This document shows positions 33,417 to 46,039 of a stretch of 64,000 bases of DNA, one piece after another (within the stretch, counting starts at the first letter, position 1; each line of letters begins with the position of its first letter). Position numbers and translations under genes: made by a program. This DNA is from Lantana camara (lineage: Eukaryota > Streptophyta > Magnoliopsida > Lamiales > Verbenaceae): NCBI GenBank assembly GCA_037501455.1, contig CM074858.1:44203001-44267000 (forward strand), read 5' to 3'. A model generated the notes under the pieces. That model saw nothing but the letters and a program-made list of their open reading frames with translations, did not search any database and was not told the origin of the DNA.

Positions 33417-34719
33417 AGGAGGTTCCAGTTGACGAGCCCGAGGCGTAGGTTGTGCACGTCTGCTCGTTTTTTTTTTATCACGCACAAGGTGAGGTTTAGG
33501 AATTTTATTAGCTAAGCGACCTAAAGCCTTATGTGATGTTTTCAAGCCGTGCATGTGACTATATATATTATATATATAGATATGTACGTGTCGATTAGAA
33601 TATGTTTATGGTCTTGTGAACAACTTTGTTTTGGGAAAAGATATTAAATAAGCTTATGTAAGCTATGTTTTGGAAAAAGGCTTTACGATTCTGTTAGCGA
33701 GATCGCCATGAAAGATTTGGCATATGTTATGATATGATTTGTATGTGTGGATCCAAGGAGCTACGGGTAAGGAACCCTCGGGACGGTTCGGGCCGTCGAG
33801 GTTCGGCCTGTGCGTAGTCTCCACCCGATATATCACACGCGACCCCTGGGAGTTTGGGAAGGTGTGATAGTTCGATGCCTTCGGCGTAAAAACCGGGGAG
33901 GGCACGATGTGGGTTCGCTACCCCTCGTGAGTCTGTATATGTCTGGATGGTTAGGGCCGCCGGTGGCTCTTCCATCATTGGTGTAGAGGAGAGTGTATGA
34001 TTTCTGTTTTGTTTATTCTGAGGAGTAAAGGTTGGAAGCTCGTTCTCGCCGAGCATTATGTTTTGTTATGTATGTCTGTGAAGTATGAATCGGGATAGTG
34101 TTTATGAAATGTTTTAAAGTATATGTATTTGTTTTGGAACGTTTTAGTTTGTAAAACCTATTCCGGTTCATAATTTCGCCCTTTGCTTTGTGCTCTGCTC
34201 TATATGTATGTAGGGTGTGGGTGTGCGTTAGCCCCCTCACTCAGTCAGTTGACTGACCCCTCGTTTACTCTTTTAGTTGCAGGTTTTGGGAGCGTGAGCT
34301 AGGCGGAGAAGTGTGTCGTCTGTTACACTTGTCGGTCTAGGTCTCGTTAGGTGCATTTACATACCTGCACTTTATTATTTTGTAATTGTATAGTTCTGAT
34401 TTGTATATACTTGCTGACTATTTTGTTCGAGCCGGGATGGCTTTTGTACAGGTTTATGTGTTGGTACCTATATGTAAATATTATATGGATAATTAAGTGT
34501 TGGTATCTATATATATATGTGATGATTTTGCTTATTGTTTTTATTTATTCGCTTCCGCGCACTCTGTTTCCGTTTGGTTTAGCTCCGCCTAGCCTAGAGT
34601 GTGTGTTTGGTCTCCCGTTCGCTATGATTCGGATTCGGGTGCGGACATTCCATTTCGTATTCGGGTTCGGATTATGGTGCGGGGGATGTGGCCCTACGTG
34701 TGGGTGCTACATCCTGAAG

Positions 34720-34731
34720 TGGTATCAGAGC
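34720..34731 (+). other. Primer-binding site of A
   Basis: TGGTATCAGAGC lies 8 bp after the LTR end. It is complementary to the 3' end of initiator tRNA-Met and primes minus-strand DNA synthesis. Confidence 0.93.
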
Positions 34732-34934
34732 GCGGTTGCAAAACCGGGCTCTAGTGTCGTGTGGGTCTGTCTAGGTCGTACGGCTTAGGATAATGTGACT
34801 TTTGATTATGTGCATGTGTGCTTTGAGTATGTGATTACTTGACTAATTGATTACTTGATTATTTCTTTAAATTGTATACATATTCATACCCTAATTCACA
34901 TGCATCCATATTGCTTGAATTTGTGAATTTCAGG

Positions 34935-37900
34935 ATGCCTCCAAGAAGACATAACAACCGTGAACAAACCCCTGACTTGAATGAACCGGCTCTACATAAT
35001 GCACCTCCGCCACCACCTATGAATGCGGAGAATATTGTTCAAGCCCTACTCAATCAACTCCAAAACAATCAAAGGGGTAATGCCAATCCGGGTGAAGGAC
35101 AAGATATTTCAGCAGTATATCGGGACTTCCGGAACAACAACCCTCCAAAGTGGTATGGAGGTGATGATATTAAGGCGGAAGAGTGGTTATCTGAGATTCG
35201 AGGTATTTGGGAGATATGTCCAGGAACTTCTCAGGACAAGGCTGTTTGCACCGGGCGAATTATTCAAGGGCCAGCGGCTATTTGGCTTAGGAGTGTGAGG
35301 TCCAAGCTTGAGAGAATGGGTATGGAATTCAACTGGGAGACGTTTGTGCAGGAATTCCATGAGAAATATATCCCTCATAGTGCACAAGAACGTCGCCTCC
35401 AAGAGTTCTCCAATTTGAGGCAAGGCAACCGGACGGTGGAGGATTATATTTTGGAGTTTGAAAGGTTAGCTCCGTATGCTACTCACATCACCGACCATGA
35501 TGATCATAAGGCCCGAGCATTTCTTCATGGACTTCGCCGGGATATTCAAGAAGCTTTACAAGCTACTAATGTGAGTACTTGGGCCAAAGTTACAAAGAGG
35601 GCAATACAAGTTGAGGCCCAAATGGCTCGGTTGAAGCCTCCACCTTTCTCTTCTACTCGGGTTGCGGGATCAGGTTCTGGATTGGGTAAGAGGCCCATTT
35701 CTTATGCTCCACGAGCTCCTATCTCACCGGCTTTTCGTCCCCAGGGTTTAGGGAACAAAAAGCCCCGTATTACCGGTCCCATAGTACCTCCTGTTGCTCC
35801 AGTTCGACCGGCTCCAGCTCAGGGACCACCTGTTTGTTCTTATTGTCAGGGGAGACATCCGGTGGAGAGGTGTTGGAAGCTTCAGGGCAAATGCTTTGTG
35901 TGCGGGTCCTCTGATCACTTGGTGAATGCTTGCCCGAATAAGAGGCCGGTTGTGCAGGCACGTGTTTATGCTTTGGACGGAGAGGAGGAAGCTGCTGATG
36001 TCGACCCAAACGCCGTGATAGAAGGTACAATAAACATTCATGGCATATCACTACATGCATTGTTTGATCCCGGGGCTACGCATTCATTTATTTCCCGGGA
36101 TATTGTTGCTTCTTTGCCTTTACTTGATGATTTATCTGCGCATGTGTATGTGGTGAATACTCCTTTGGGAGGATCTGTGGAAGCTGACAGGGTGTTCAGG
36201 GAGTGTCCGGTGGTGTTTGAGGGTCGAGTTTTTCCTGCAGACTTGATAGTTCTACCGTTGAAGAAGTATGAGGTTATTCTTGGTATGGATTTTCTCTTCA
36301 GATACCGAGCTCAGTTGGACTGTCATGAGAAGAAGGTTGTGTTGGGGACAGTGGTCTTTACGGGTGAGAGGTTGAAGTCCAGCCCGTTTGTGTCTTTTAT
36401 GGAAGCAAGTAAGCTCCTCCGGGACGGTGCGACAGGTTTTGTGGCCTATCTTTTGAATAAACCGAAGGATCAGGCCAAACTTGAGGAGACAGAGGTCGTA
36501 AGTGAGTTTCCCGATGTTTTCCCTGAGAATTTGGGTTCTTTGCCACCTGATAGGGACATCGAGTTTGTAGTCGACCTTTATCCTGGAGCTGAGCCTTTCT
36601 CTAAGACACCGTATAGGATGGCTCCTGCTGAGTTGAAGGAGTTGAAAACGCAGCTGGATGAGCTTTTGACTTGCGGTTACATCCGTCCGAGTACATCCCC
36701 GTGGGGTGCTCCCGTATTATTTGTAAAGAAGAAGGATGGGACTTTGAGGATGTGTATAGACTACCGCGAGTTGAACCGGATGACAGTGAAGAATAAGTAT
36801 CCTTTACCTCATATCGAAGAGTTGTTTGACATCTTGCAAGGGTCGCAGGTGTACTCTAAGTTAGATTTGAGGCAAGGGTATTACCAACTTCGTATCCGGG
36901 AAGAGGATATCTCTAAGACTGCGTTCAATACCCATTATGGACACTTCGAGTTTGTAGTGATGCCGTTTGGGTTAACTAATGCTCCAGCCGTGTTCATGGA
37001 TATGATGCACCGAGTGTTTAGACAGTATCTTGACAAGTTCGTGGTCATTTTCATAGATGACATCTTGGTGTATTCTAAGTCTGCAGAAGAGCACGCATCT
37101 CACCTCAGAATTGTGTTGGAGACCCTTAGAGAGCACAAGCTTTATGCTAAGTTCAGCAAGTGCGAGTTCTGGCTCGACAGAGTATCTTTTCTGGGTCATA
37201 TTATTTCAGGTGAGGGGATTGAAGTTGATCCTTCCAAGATTGAGACCGTGGTCCAGTGGGAAAGACCGAAGAATGCCTCCGAGATAAGAAGTTTTCTCGG
37301 GTTAGCGGGTTACTATAGGAGATTTGTGAAGGATTTCTCCAAGATTGCTTACCCGTTGACTCGATTAACCAAAAAGGAGGTGAAGTATGAGTGGGATGAT
37401 GGGTGCGAGAGAAGTTTCCAAACTTTGAAGGAAAGATTAACTTCAGCACCAGTTCTTACCCTACCCGAGGGATCCGAGGGTTATTCAGTTTTTGCAGATG
37501 CTTCTAAGGAAGGACTCGGATGTGTATTGATGCAAAATGGCCGAGTGGTGGCCTATGCTTCTAGGAAGTTGAAGGAACACGAGAAGAACTACCCCACTCA
37601 TGATCTTGAGCTTGCAGCGGTTGTGTTTGCTTTAAGGAAGTGGCGTCATTACCTCTATGGGACGACTTTCGAGATATTCACGGATCATAAGAGCCTCAAG
37701 TATCTTTTCACTCAAGAGGAGCTGAATAATAGACAGAGGCGTTGGATGGAATTCTTAGAGGATTATGACTGCACGATTCAGTATCATCCGGGCAAGGCGA
37801 ATGTCGTGGCAGATGCTTTGAGCAGAAAAGCAAGTGTTTCAGGTTTGAGTGCAGGGTCTTCAGGACAGGATTCGACAGTTTTGGTTTCAGTGGCTCGGTT

Positions 37901-39335
37901 AGCTAACATCTCAGTTCAGCCGGATTTGAAACAGAGGTTGTTGGATTCTCAGGCTTCGGATGCAGAGATTCAGAGATTAGTGGTTCGGTCTAGGATAGAC
38001 CCCGAGACGAAGTTTGGGTTTGATGATTCCGGTTTGTTCAGGTTCAAGACCAGGGTTTGTGTCCCAGAAGACCTCAAGAGGTTAATACTTGAGGAAGGAC
38101 ATCGTTCTGGATATTCCATTCACCCCGGTGGTACGAAGATGTACCGAGATTTGAAGGAATACTTCTGGTGGAACGGCATGAAGAGAGATGTCGCGAACTT
38201 TGTGAAGCGATGCCTCACGTGTCAAGTGGTGAAGGCAGAACACCAGAAACCGGGAGGAACCCTCCAACCACTTCCGATTCCGGAATGGAAGTGGGAGCAA
38301 GTGACTATGGACTTCGTGTCCGGCTTGCCGAGATCAAGAGGAGGTTATGATGGAATTTGGGTGATAGTCGACCGATTGACCAAGTCTGCTCATTTTCTCA
38401 AGGTGAAGATGTCTTACAAGACTCCGAAGTTGGCCGAATTGTATTGTAATGAGATTGTGAGACTTCATGGGGCGCCTGCTAGCATTGTTTCAGATCGTGA
38501 TCCGAGGTTCACAGCTAAGTTTTGGCAGGATCTTCAGAGTAGGTTGGGTACGAGGCTCAATTTCAGCACCGCTTTTCATCCTCAGACAGATGGACAATCA
38601 GAGAGACTGATTAAGTATTTAGAGGATTTGTTGAGGGCGTGTGCTTTGGATTTCAAGGAAAAGTGGGATAAGCATTTAGCTCTGGTTGAGTTTGCCTATA
38701 ACAACAGTTTTCAGACTTCTATTGGTATGGCTCCCTACGAGGCACTATATGGAAGGAAGTGTAGATCGCCTCTATTTTGGGACTTGGAAGATTGGCGGTG
38801 GACTGAGGAGAACAAGCTCGAAAGAGCTACACCTCGAGAGAGGTTGGATAAGACCACTGCTAAGGTTAAATTGATTCAACAGAGAATGAAGGCAGCTCAG
38901 GACCGTCAGAAGAGCTATGCGGATAAGAGGAGAAGACCCCTTGAGTTTGAAGTCGGAGATAAGGTTTTCTTGAAAGCATCTCCGAGAAAGGGATTTTCTC
39001 GAATAGGTCGAGGTGGGAAGCTTAACCCGAGATACCTTGGACCTTTTGAAATCCTTGAGAGAGTTGGAGAAGTGGCGTATAGGTTGGACCTACCGCCGAG
39101 ATTGACCGGGATACATAATGTGTTTCATGTCTCGCAGCTTAGGAAGTTTTATCCCGAGGAATCAACTATTCTCCCTGTTGAAGAGGTACAACTTGAGACA
39201 GATTTGACGATAGTAAGGCACCCGGTTGAGATTCAAGACCGGAAGATACAAGTGTTGAGGAATAAACAGATTCCCTTGGTCCGAGTTCTTTGGAGAGATC
39301 AGAAATCCGAAGAGTCTACTTGGGAGACTGAGTAG
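34935..39335 (+). CDS. gag-pol: Gag-Pol polyprotein of element A (1466 aa)
   Basis: I chose ATG 34935 (MPPRRHNN) because it follows a 3' splice-like TTTCAG/G and matches the start in D; an in-frame ATG at 34872 would add 21 residues. Domains in order: gag core (about 55-185); two zinc knuckles (301-313 and 320-333, the second [14 protein letters not shown]); protease with catalytic Asp378 in [10 protein letters not shown] (Pro where Ser/Thr is usual); reverse transcriptase with Asp644 and the Asp708-Asp709 pair in FIDDILVYS; RNase H with Asp855; integrase zinc motif His1056, His1063, Cys1093, Cys1096; integrase core Asp1126, Asp1187, Glu1223 (DD35E); C-terminal chromodomain-like segment (about 1430-1466). 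The products would form particles, copy the RNA and integrate the DNA; chromodomains of this group are thought to steer insertion into heterochromatin. A TAG at 39333 falls inside the chromodomain, about 12 codons before the end seen in D. Confidence 0.95.
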   Translation: MPPRRHNNREQTPDLNEPALHNAPPPPPMNAENIVQALLNQLQNNQRGNANPGEGQDISAVYRDFRNNNPPKWYGGDDIKAEEWLSEIRGIWEICPGTSQDKAVCTGRIIQGPAAIWLRSVRSKLERMGMEFNWETFVQEFHEKYIPHSAQERRLQEFSNLRQGNRTVEDYILEFERLAPYATHITDHDDHKARAFLHGLRRDIQEALQATNVSTWAKVTKRAIQVEAQMARLKPPPFSSTRVAGSGSGLGKRPISYAPRAPISPAFRPQGLGNKKPRITGPIVPPVAPVRPAPAQGPPVCSYCQGRHPVERCWKLQGKCFVCGSSDHLVNACPNKRPVVQARVYALDGEEEAADVDPNAVIEGTINIHGISLHALFDPGATHSFISRDIVASLPLLDDLSAHVYVVNTPLGGSVEADRVFRECPVVFEGRVFPADLIVLPLKKYEVILGMDFLFRYRAQLDCHEKKVVLGTVVFTGERLKSSPFVSFMEASKLLRDGATGFVAYLLNKPKDQAKLEETEVVSEFPDVFPENLGSLPPDRDIEFVVDLYPGAEPFSKTPYRMAPAELKELKTQLDELLTCGYIRPSTSPWGAPVLFVKKKDGTLRMCIDYRELNRMTVKNKYPLPHIEELFDILQGSQVYSKLDLRQGYYQLRIREEDISKTAFNTHYGHFEFVVMPFGLTNAPAVFMDMMHRVFRQYLDKFVVIFIDDILVYSKSAEEHASHLRIVLETLREHKLYAKFSKCEFWLDRVSFLGHIISGEGIEVDPSKIETVVQWERPKNASEIRSFLGLAGYYRRFVKDFSKIAYPLTRLTKKEVKYEWDDGCERSFQTLKERLTSAPVLTLPEGSEGYSVFADASKEGLGCVLMQNGRVVAYASRKLKEHEKNYPTHDLELAAVVFALRKWRHYLYGTTFEIFTDHKSLKYLFTQEELNNRQRRWMEFLEDYDCTIQYHPGKANVVADALSRKASVSGLSAGSSGQDSTVLVSVARLANISVQPDLKQRLLDSQASDAEIQRLVVRSRIDPETKFGFDDSGLFRFKTRVCVPEDLKRLILEEGHRSGYSIHPGGTKMYRDLKEYFWWNGMKRDVANFVKRCLTCQVVKAEHQKPGGTLQPLPIPEWKWEQVTMDFVSGLPRSRGGYDGIWVIVDRLTKSAHFLKVKMSYKTPKLAELYCNEIVRLHGAPASIVSDRDPRFTAKFWQDLQSRLGTRLNFSTAFHPQTDGQSERLIKYLEDLLRACALDFKEKWDKHLALVEFAYNNSFQTSIGMAPYEALYGRKCRSPLFWDLEDWRWTEENKLERATPRERLDKTTAKVKLIQQRMKAAQDRQKSYADKRRRPLEFEVGDKVFLKASPRKGFSRIGRGGKLNPRYLGPFEILERVGEVAYRLDLPPRLTGIHNVFHVSQLRKFYPEESTILPVEEVQLETDLTIVRHPVEIQDRKIQVLRNKQIPLVRVLWRDQKSEESTWETE

Positions 39336-39402
39336 AAGATGAGACAGTTGTACCCAGAGTTGTTCTCAGGTCAGACAGTTAACCTGGGGACCAGGTTCTC
39401 TG

Positions 39403-39415
39403 AAGGGGGGGAGGT
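39403..39415 (+). other. Polypurine tract of A
   Basis: GAAGGGGGGGAGGT lies directly before the 3' LTR. It is the plus-strand DNA primer and defines the LTR start at 39416. Confidence 0.9.
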
Positions 39416-42075
39416 TGTAACACCCCGACTCACAGTCGGTACAGGTAAATTATGTGATTTATCAATATTTGCGTTTTGGATTAATTGTATATGACTTATA
39501 TGAACTATTTGAACTTATATGAATTTATTTAAATTAATGTTGCATGTAATTTATTCGTTTTAATTTGAGTTGGCCTTATTTGGACCTGTATTTGTTGAAC
39601 CAAACCAACTTGAACCGAAAACCTTGAACCGAACCCGTGAACCGAACCGGCTCAGCCTTAAAGGCTGAACCATTTTCCTTCTCTTTCATTTTACGTTCAT
39701 TTTCAGCAGCAACTCTAGAGCTAGAAGCAAAATCCCAAGTTTGATCATCCAACTTCCCAAGCCAATATCTCTCCCGTTTCTTCGTCTTTTCTCGAACTTA
39801 GGTAGGTTTCGGAATCCCCTCGTCGTGCTCGTCGTTTATATGGTTTAATTTCTGAGTTTGGAGTGAGTTTTGCATGTCTTGGCTTCCCTACGTGAATAGT
39901 AAGGGTTTGATGAAAAATGTGATTACTTGCTCTTTGCTTGCTATTCTTGATTCCTAGCTTCTTATATGAGTTGTATATGCTATATGTGTTGTATTTATTG
40001 CATTTAAACTTTGGTTGGTGGAGTATTTATTGATGTTCATGTTTTTAGTTTGAATTTTGCAATCCCTTGATCATGCTTTTAAATTCCGTTTTCTTGCGTT
40101 ATTTGAGTGTTTATATGTCAAGCATGATTTATATGTATTGTTTGTGCTTTTTGAGAGGTTGTGGCAACTCTTGGGATTGAAATTTTGGCCATTTTTGGCA
40201 CCAAAATGGAGCTCCCCTGTTTCTGTAAAAATTTGCTCTGCTCCAGCTTTCGAACCAGGCCGGAACGGCCGTTCCCGCCCCAGTTTTAAAACTGGGAACG
40301 ACCGTTCCCAGGCCCGGTACTGTTCATCCCGAGAGTGGGAACGACCGTTCCCAGTTTGTACTGGGAACGGGAACGGTCGTTCCCAGGGCCGGAACCCCTC
40401 CTACTGGGTCAAATCCGCGATCGTGGATTTTTCCTTTTGGAAAAATCCGCGAGGGTGGATTTGAGGCAGTAGCTTGGGAAAAATCCATGGGGGTGGATTT
40501 TTCCCTTTGGAAAAATCCATGGGGGTGGATTTTGCCATTTCTTCTCTTTGATTTATTTATGCATTTGTATGATTTTAAATGCTTTTCTTTTGCATATTAA
40601 TTGTTATAATTTGATTGTTTTGTATAATTAAATTGTAATTAAGTATGTGTGATATGATTTTATGAATTTTATGAATTAATTGTGACATTTTATCTTTGAA
40701 CATGAATCATGCATTTTGCCGAGCGTCCTATTTGGTTCATATAGAGTCTAAGTCTTGGGCTTTTGTGTTTTCTTTTCAGAGGAGGTTCCAGTTGACGAGC
40801 CCGAGGCGTAGGTTGTGCACGTCTGCTCGTTTTTTTTTTGATCACGCACAAGGTGAGGTTTAGGAATTTTATTAGCTAAGCGACCTAAAGCCTTATGTGA
40901 TGTTTTCAAGCCGTGCATGTGACTATATATATTATATATATAGATATGTACGTGTCGATTAGAATATGTTTATGGTCTTGTGAACAACTTTGTTTTGGGA
41001 AAAGATATTAAATAAGCTTATGTAAGCTATGTTTTGGAAAAAGGCTTTACGATTCTGTTAGCGAGATCGCCATGAAAGATTTGGCATATGTTATGATATG
41101 ATTTGTATGTGTGGATCCAAGGAGCTACGGGTAAGGAACCCTCGGGACGGTTCGGGCCGTCGAGGTTCGGCCTGTGCGTAGTCTCCACCCGATATATCAC
41201 ACGCGACCCCTGGGAGTTTGGGAAGGTGTGATAGTTCGATGCCTTCGGCGTAAAAACCGGGGAGGGCACGATGTGGGTTCGCTACCCCTCGTGAGTCTGT
41301 ATATGTCTGGATGGTTAGGGCCGCCGGTGGCTCTTCCATCATTGGTGTAGAGGAGAGTGTATGATTTCTGTTTTGTTTGTTCTGAGGAGTAAAGGTTGGA
41401 AGCTCGTTCTCGCCGAGCATTATGTTTTGTTATGTATGTCTGTGAAGTATGAATCGGGATAGTGTTTATGAAATGTTTTAAAGTATATGTATTTGTTTTG
41501 GAACGTTTTAGTTTGTAAAACCTATTCCGGTTCATAATTTCGCCCTTTGCTTTGTGCTCTGCTCTATATGTCTGTAGGGTGTGGGTGTGCGTTAGCCCCC
41601 TCACTCAGTCAGTTGACTGACCCCTCGTTTACTCTTTTAGTTGCAGGTTTTGGGAGCGTGAGCTAGGCGGAGAAGTGTGTCGTCTGTTACACTTGTCGGT
41701 CTAGGTCTCGTTAGGTGCATTTACATACCTGCACTTTATTATTTTGTAATTGTATAGTTCTGATTTGTATATACTTGCTGACTATTTTGTTCGAGCCGGG
41801 ATGGCTTTTGTACAGGTTTATGTGTTGGTACCTATATGTAAATATTATATGGATAATTAAGTGTTGGTATCTATATATATATGTGATGATTTTGCTTATT
41901 GTTTTTATTTATTCGCTTCCGCGCACTCTGTTTCCGTTTGGTTTAGCTCCGCCTAGCCTAGAGTGTGTGTTTGGTCTCCCGTTCGCTATGATTCGGATTC
42001 GGGTGCGGACATTCCATTTCGTATTCGGGTTCGGATTATGGTGCGGGGGATGTGGCCCTACGTGTGGGTGCTACA
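39416..42075 (+). repeat. A 3' LTR
   Basis: It matches 32053-34711 apart from about six changes: CGGTACAGG for CGGTAAAGG near its start, GCATTTG for GCATATG, TGAATCA for TGAGTCA, one added G after the T10 run, GTTTGTTC for GTTTATTC, and ATGTCTG for ATGTATG. Target duplication gaacg follows. Confidence 0.95.
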
Positions 42076-45000
42076 GAACGGGTGACAAACGAAAACGCAC
42101 ACACTAGCTAGGCGGTACCTAACCCTGTATAAAAGAAAATATGCGAAGCATGACAGCGGAAATAGTACGAAATGCCAACTTTCAAAAACTTTTACACACC
42201 AAGCATACAACGAAGTACATACATCAGAATCAAATATACGGGTTCAACTAGTTCAACAAACCTGTCCTATCCTGTCCCGAATAATTACACATCAAAACGG
42301 GTTCAACTAAATCGAGCACCTGTCCTAACCTGTCCCGAATTCCATAAAAGTAATGCAAACATACAAACCTGAGCAGAATATATCTCATACAAAATTACAA
42401 AACATAAATCGATTCAAAGAGCTGAACAAACTCAGACAGACCGACAAACACGACAGACAGCCGCCTAGCAAGAACTCCAACAAACTCCAAAGCAAAGCCT
42501 GCAAACTAAAAACATAAAAGGGGAGGGGTCAGTCCAAAGACTGAGCGAGGGGCTACACACACACGCGTATATACATATATAGAGCACAACACATATCATA
42601 AAGGGGAGTTCGTGAGCCAGGGCGGGGTTTTTGCATTCTAAAATATTTCTCACGTGATACTAGATATAGGAGAGTAAAAGAGTTAGGCCAAAGGCCAAAA
42701 CAATCCCAATTTTATTAATTAGAAATCCACTCCCTTTTCCCGAACAATTTCCTAACAAACTAACTTAACGAAAACAAACACACCATGCAAACGTTCAGAC
42801 AAAAGGGGAAAATCTGCACAGGAGTAATACTCGACGCTCCGAGGCTCCTTACCCACATCCCGATGATCATGCACAGGAGTAATGCTCGACACCCCGAGGC
42901 TCCTTACCCATAATCACCGGGCCCCAAACAAAGCAGAGTCAAACCATCAACTCAGAGGGGAAATGTGCACAGGAGTAATACTCGATGCTCCGAGGCTCCT
43001 TACCCACATCCCGATGATCATGCACAGGAGTAATGCTCGACGCCCCGAGGCTCCTTACCCATAATCACCGGGCCCCCAAACAAAGCAGAGTCGGAAACAT
43101 ACCAGAATCAGTGGCACAACAAGGTCCAAGGCAAGCGCAAATCATATCCGGAGGCATATCAGAGGCATATCATATCAGTAGTCAAAGCATAGGCATAACC
43201 ATAGCATATTCATAATCCTATCATATCAGATCCTAGCATAATCAGATTCTAGAGCATAAATCATATCAGGCGTATCCATAGGGCTTTTATTCACATACAT
43301 ATCGGCACATATCATTAGGGTTTAACTATAACCTAACCTCACCTGGCACCAAACACAGTCGAAGATATAGCAGACGGTTCACCCCGGAACCTGCACGACT
43401 CACATGACACCACCCCGGGTGCACCTGATCCACTGAACACACAAAACAGACCACAAAGCTCAGACTCAGATAGACAATCACACAGAGACGCACGGCAATT
43501 GCAATCACAGAAACAGGGATCAAATGCCTAATAATTATTTGCAGAAGAAACATTACATAATTTAATCAAATCATATTATTCATTTATCACACAAACAATT
43601 AATGGATTGTATAACAAATTTAATTAATAAAGTTTACTTAGTTCATTTCATGCAAATTCACGTAGCATATTTCATACCAATTGACACATATTAATAAATC
43701 AAATAAATCATAATAGCATGCTTCCTAATTCAATTAAAATCATAAGATTACATACTTAAATTCCAACTAAATCATAAAGAGCACAATTAACACAAACCAG
43801 AAAGATAGGGAGACAAAGCAAATTCAAATTATTTCATATTAATTCATATAGAGCATACTAAATTCATATTTGTACAATTAAACTATTTTTAAGTACAAAA
43901 GTTCCTAATTAAATCTCATAAATTTCACATAAGTCATATATCAAATTCATTTGTCACACAACAATTCATTTATCACAAAACGGATTCAATTAACAAGGTC
44001 TACCTAATTAAATCAAATAAATTCACATCATTTCCAAAATTACACATACACCCTTTTAAAATTAGACACTTAGCTCAATTAGACCAAAACGGGATTGAAA
44101 TTGCAAATTACAATGTTCATATTTGTCACATTTCATATCATACATGATTTCATACATAACGGAATACATTTCAATCGGCAATTCAAGCATATTACAATTA
44201 GAACAATCAATCAAATAATTCTCAAATACACAAATAAATTCGTAGAAAAGAAACCAAGTGTCCGATTGAAGAACGGAAAGTGGTGTTGGACTCACCACAA
44301 TGAGGCGGACATTCTGTCCGAAGCCCGCCGGGTCGCCGCCACTGTAGCCGCCGGAACAGTGGCCGGCCGCCGTTCGACCGCCGCCGGAACGTGCCAGAAA
44401 AATCCCGAAAAATCACCCGTGCAAGGATTCGTCATGCTCAATCCAATTCCTCAATTAATTTCTGCAAATTCCAAACCAATTGTCTCCAATTTAAAATCCA
44501 AGAACACGAAAACCCTAAAATCTTCAAACTTCAATTACTTTCAAACCGGTGAACCAAAATGAGATCCGAAAGAGGCATCGGCTTACCCGTGACTAGCTTT
44601 ACGAAAGCCCTAAGCTTTCTCGCCGGAAAAATCCCCGGAGGTGGCGCCACCGGTGCGCCGCCACTGTGCCGCCGTGAACCGCCGCCAAACGGAAAAATCT
44701 GGAGTCGAGCAAATGGGGTTTACTAATTCTCGTCGTTCCGAAAAACTTTCGTGAAGGGCCCGAGGCCAAAAGATCGCCGGAAAAGGCCCTTGATAGCCTC
44801 CGAAGGTTCTGCCGCCGTCGCACCACCCCTAACCACCACCTACGGCCAGAATTGGGTGAAAACGCTGCCGAAAATGGACTCAGGGGGTCGGAAAACCTTG
44901 GAAAACACTAACCTTGGTCGGAAAAGGTCGCTGGAGCGCCGCCGTGTCACTGTTCACGCGCGGCGGCGGGAGCTTCAGGCGGCGCGTGCGCCGCCGTCCG

Positions 45001-45629
45001 GTGGCCATTGGTCGCGCCGCCAACGTCATTCGATGCGCGGGAAAGTCTTCTAACTGGGTCCATGGCGCGTGTCGCCGGAAAGGCGCCGGAAACCACAGCG
45101 AATGGGTGGCGAAGTGGCGGCTCCGCCACCCTCCTCCAGCCGCGTCTGAAAATGGCGGATAACTCCGCCGTCGGTCGTCGGTTGGTCGAGTTCTTGGTAC
45201 GGTTGTGACTGCGTTGTCGAGCTCGTTGAAATGGACTAGTGGTTCTTCGAAATCCGTCGAGAAATGAGGGAGATTGAGTTGTGCGTGAAAACACACCTCC
45301 ACTATGTGAACAGTAAAACGAGGATCCGAGGCATTTATCTCCTCACGCGCAAAACGATCGGTAGGAGGAGCTAACGAAGTCAGAATTGGGCAAACTCAGA
45401 GTCTACGGACTCGTCTCGATGCCCCGAACGCGTTGAAGGGGTCAAAAAGGTCAAAAATTCTATCGAACGAGAAATGACCGAAAGACCCCTAAAAAGAGAA
45501 AATTACAAACAGGCCCTTAAACTCTAAAAGAGTTCAAAATAGGGGCACGAAAAATATAAAATCACATAATTAAACACATTAAAAGGTTGGAACCACGTAC
45601 CTTATAAATCGGACGATCGGGATGTTACA
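42076..45629 (-). repeat. B 5' LTR, second part
   Basis: It resumes after A and matches 26922-30475, with the direct repeat (42815-43091), AT-rich block and GC-rich block (44280-45230). It ends GGGATGTTACA at 45629, then the target duplication atgca. It keeps a segment near 45570-45610 missing from the other copy. Confidence 0.9.
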
Positions 45630-46039
45630 ATGCATGTGTGTATATGTGTAATCTATGTTACACATTTGAATTAATTAATTTAAGTGCTTTAATTTATAAA
45701 TGTAATCCTATGGTTTTATATGAATTCTTATGTATGAAATGAGTGATCTAAATGTGATTTCGTGATTTAAATTATTTGTTATATTTTATGAATTACGCTT
45801 ATGAAATGATTTGATACGTTTTATTCAAAATTTGAACTTAAGTAACTTAAGTGATGCACTCTTGCATTTCATTGCGTCCGTTTTCATTCACATGCAACGT
45901 CGTTCGTCTCAGTGGTTTATGATTTAGTCTAAGTCATACGTTTATGTTCGTTTTCTCAGAGCTGAGTTCCAGAGGAGTCGGTTCGACCATTTAAGCTTCT
46001 TCTTGGTAAAAGGTGAGGTTTAGGTTTGTTTTCTTTTAG
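45630..46039 (+). mobile_element. Element C, right LTR, second part
   Basis: It continues the LTR interrupted at 26829 and matches 11716-12170, including the GGTGAGGTTTAGG box. It ends in tttag, the target duplication of element D. Confidence 0.88.

Larger units (their letters stand above)
32053..34711 (+). repeat. A 5' LTR
   Basis: It runs from TGTAACACCCCGACTCAC to GTGGGTGCTACA. Landmarks are GAACCGAA-type short repeats (32235-32290), a donor-like TTAG/GTAGGT (32439), palindromes (32898-33024), nested GGATTTTTCC hairpins (33050-33175), an acceptor-like TTTTCAG (33416), AGGTGAGGTTTAGG (33487-33500), a structured GC block (33755-33990) and the TCAGTC/GACTGA hairpin (34241-34256). Open frames such as 32694-33101 and 34351-34788 are repeated in the other LTR but show no domain. 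Confidence 0.95.
32053..42075 (+). mobile_element. Element A, near-intact Ty3/gypsy chromovirus (Tekay/Del-like)
   Basis: A 10,023-bp element with LTRs of 2659 bp (32053-34711) and 2660 bp (39416-42075), target duplication gaacg (32048-32052 and 42076-42080), tRNA-Met primer site, gag-pol frame and polypurine tract in the right order. By eye the LTRs differ by about five substitutions and one 1-bp indel, so it is the youngest large element here. The chromodomain-like C-terminus and the pol order protease, RT, RNase H, integrase put it among plant chromoviruses; the Tekay/Del clade is my best judgement. It sits inside the LTR of B. Confidence 0.96.
26830..45629 (-). mobile_element. Element B, non-autonomous LTR element, split by A
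   Basis: LTRs of 3.6 kb (26830-30475; 31956-32052 plus 42076-45629) flank only 1.5 kb of interior. The target duplication atgca lies at 26825-26829 and 45630-45634. The tRNA-Met primer site and the polypurine tract show minus orientation. LTRs longer than the interior and no pol make it a non-autonomous large-LTR element. The copies have diverged more than those of A, so B is older, in line with A sitting in its LTR. Confidence 0.92.

Noticed and set aside
34351..34788. 145-aa Tyr/Ile-rich frame
   Set aside because: Crosses the LTR end and the primer-binding site of A, so it is a chance frame.
34872..34934. Upstream in-frame ATG giving a 1487-aa Gag-Pol
   Set aside because: The extra 21 residues lie before a CAG/G acceptor-like site; D's gag begins at the equivalent of 34935.
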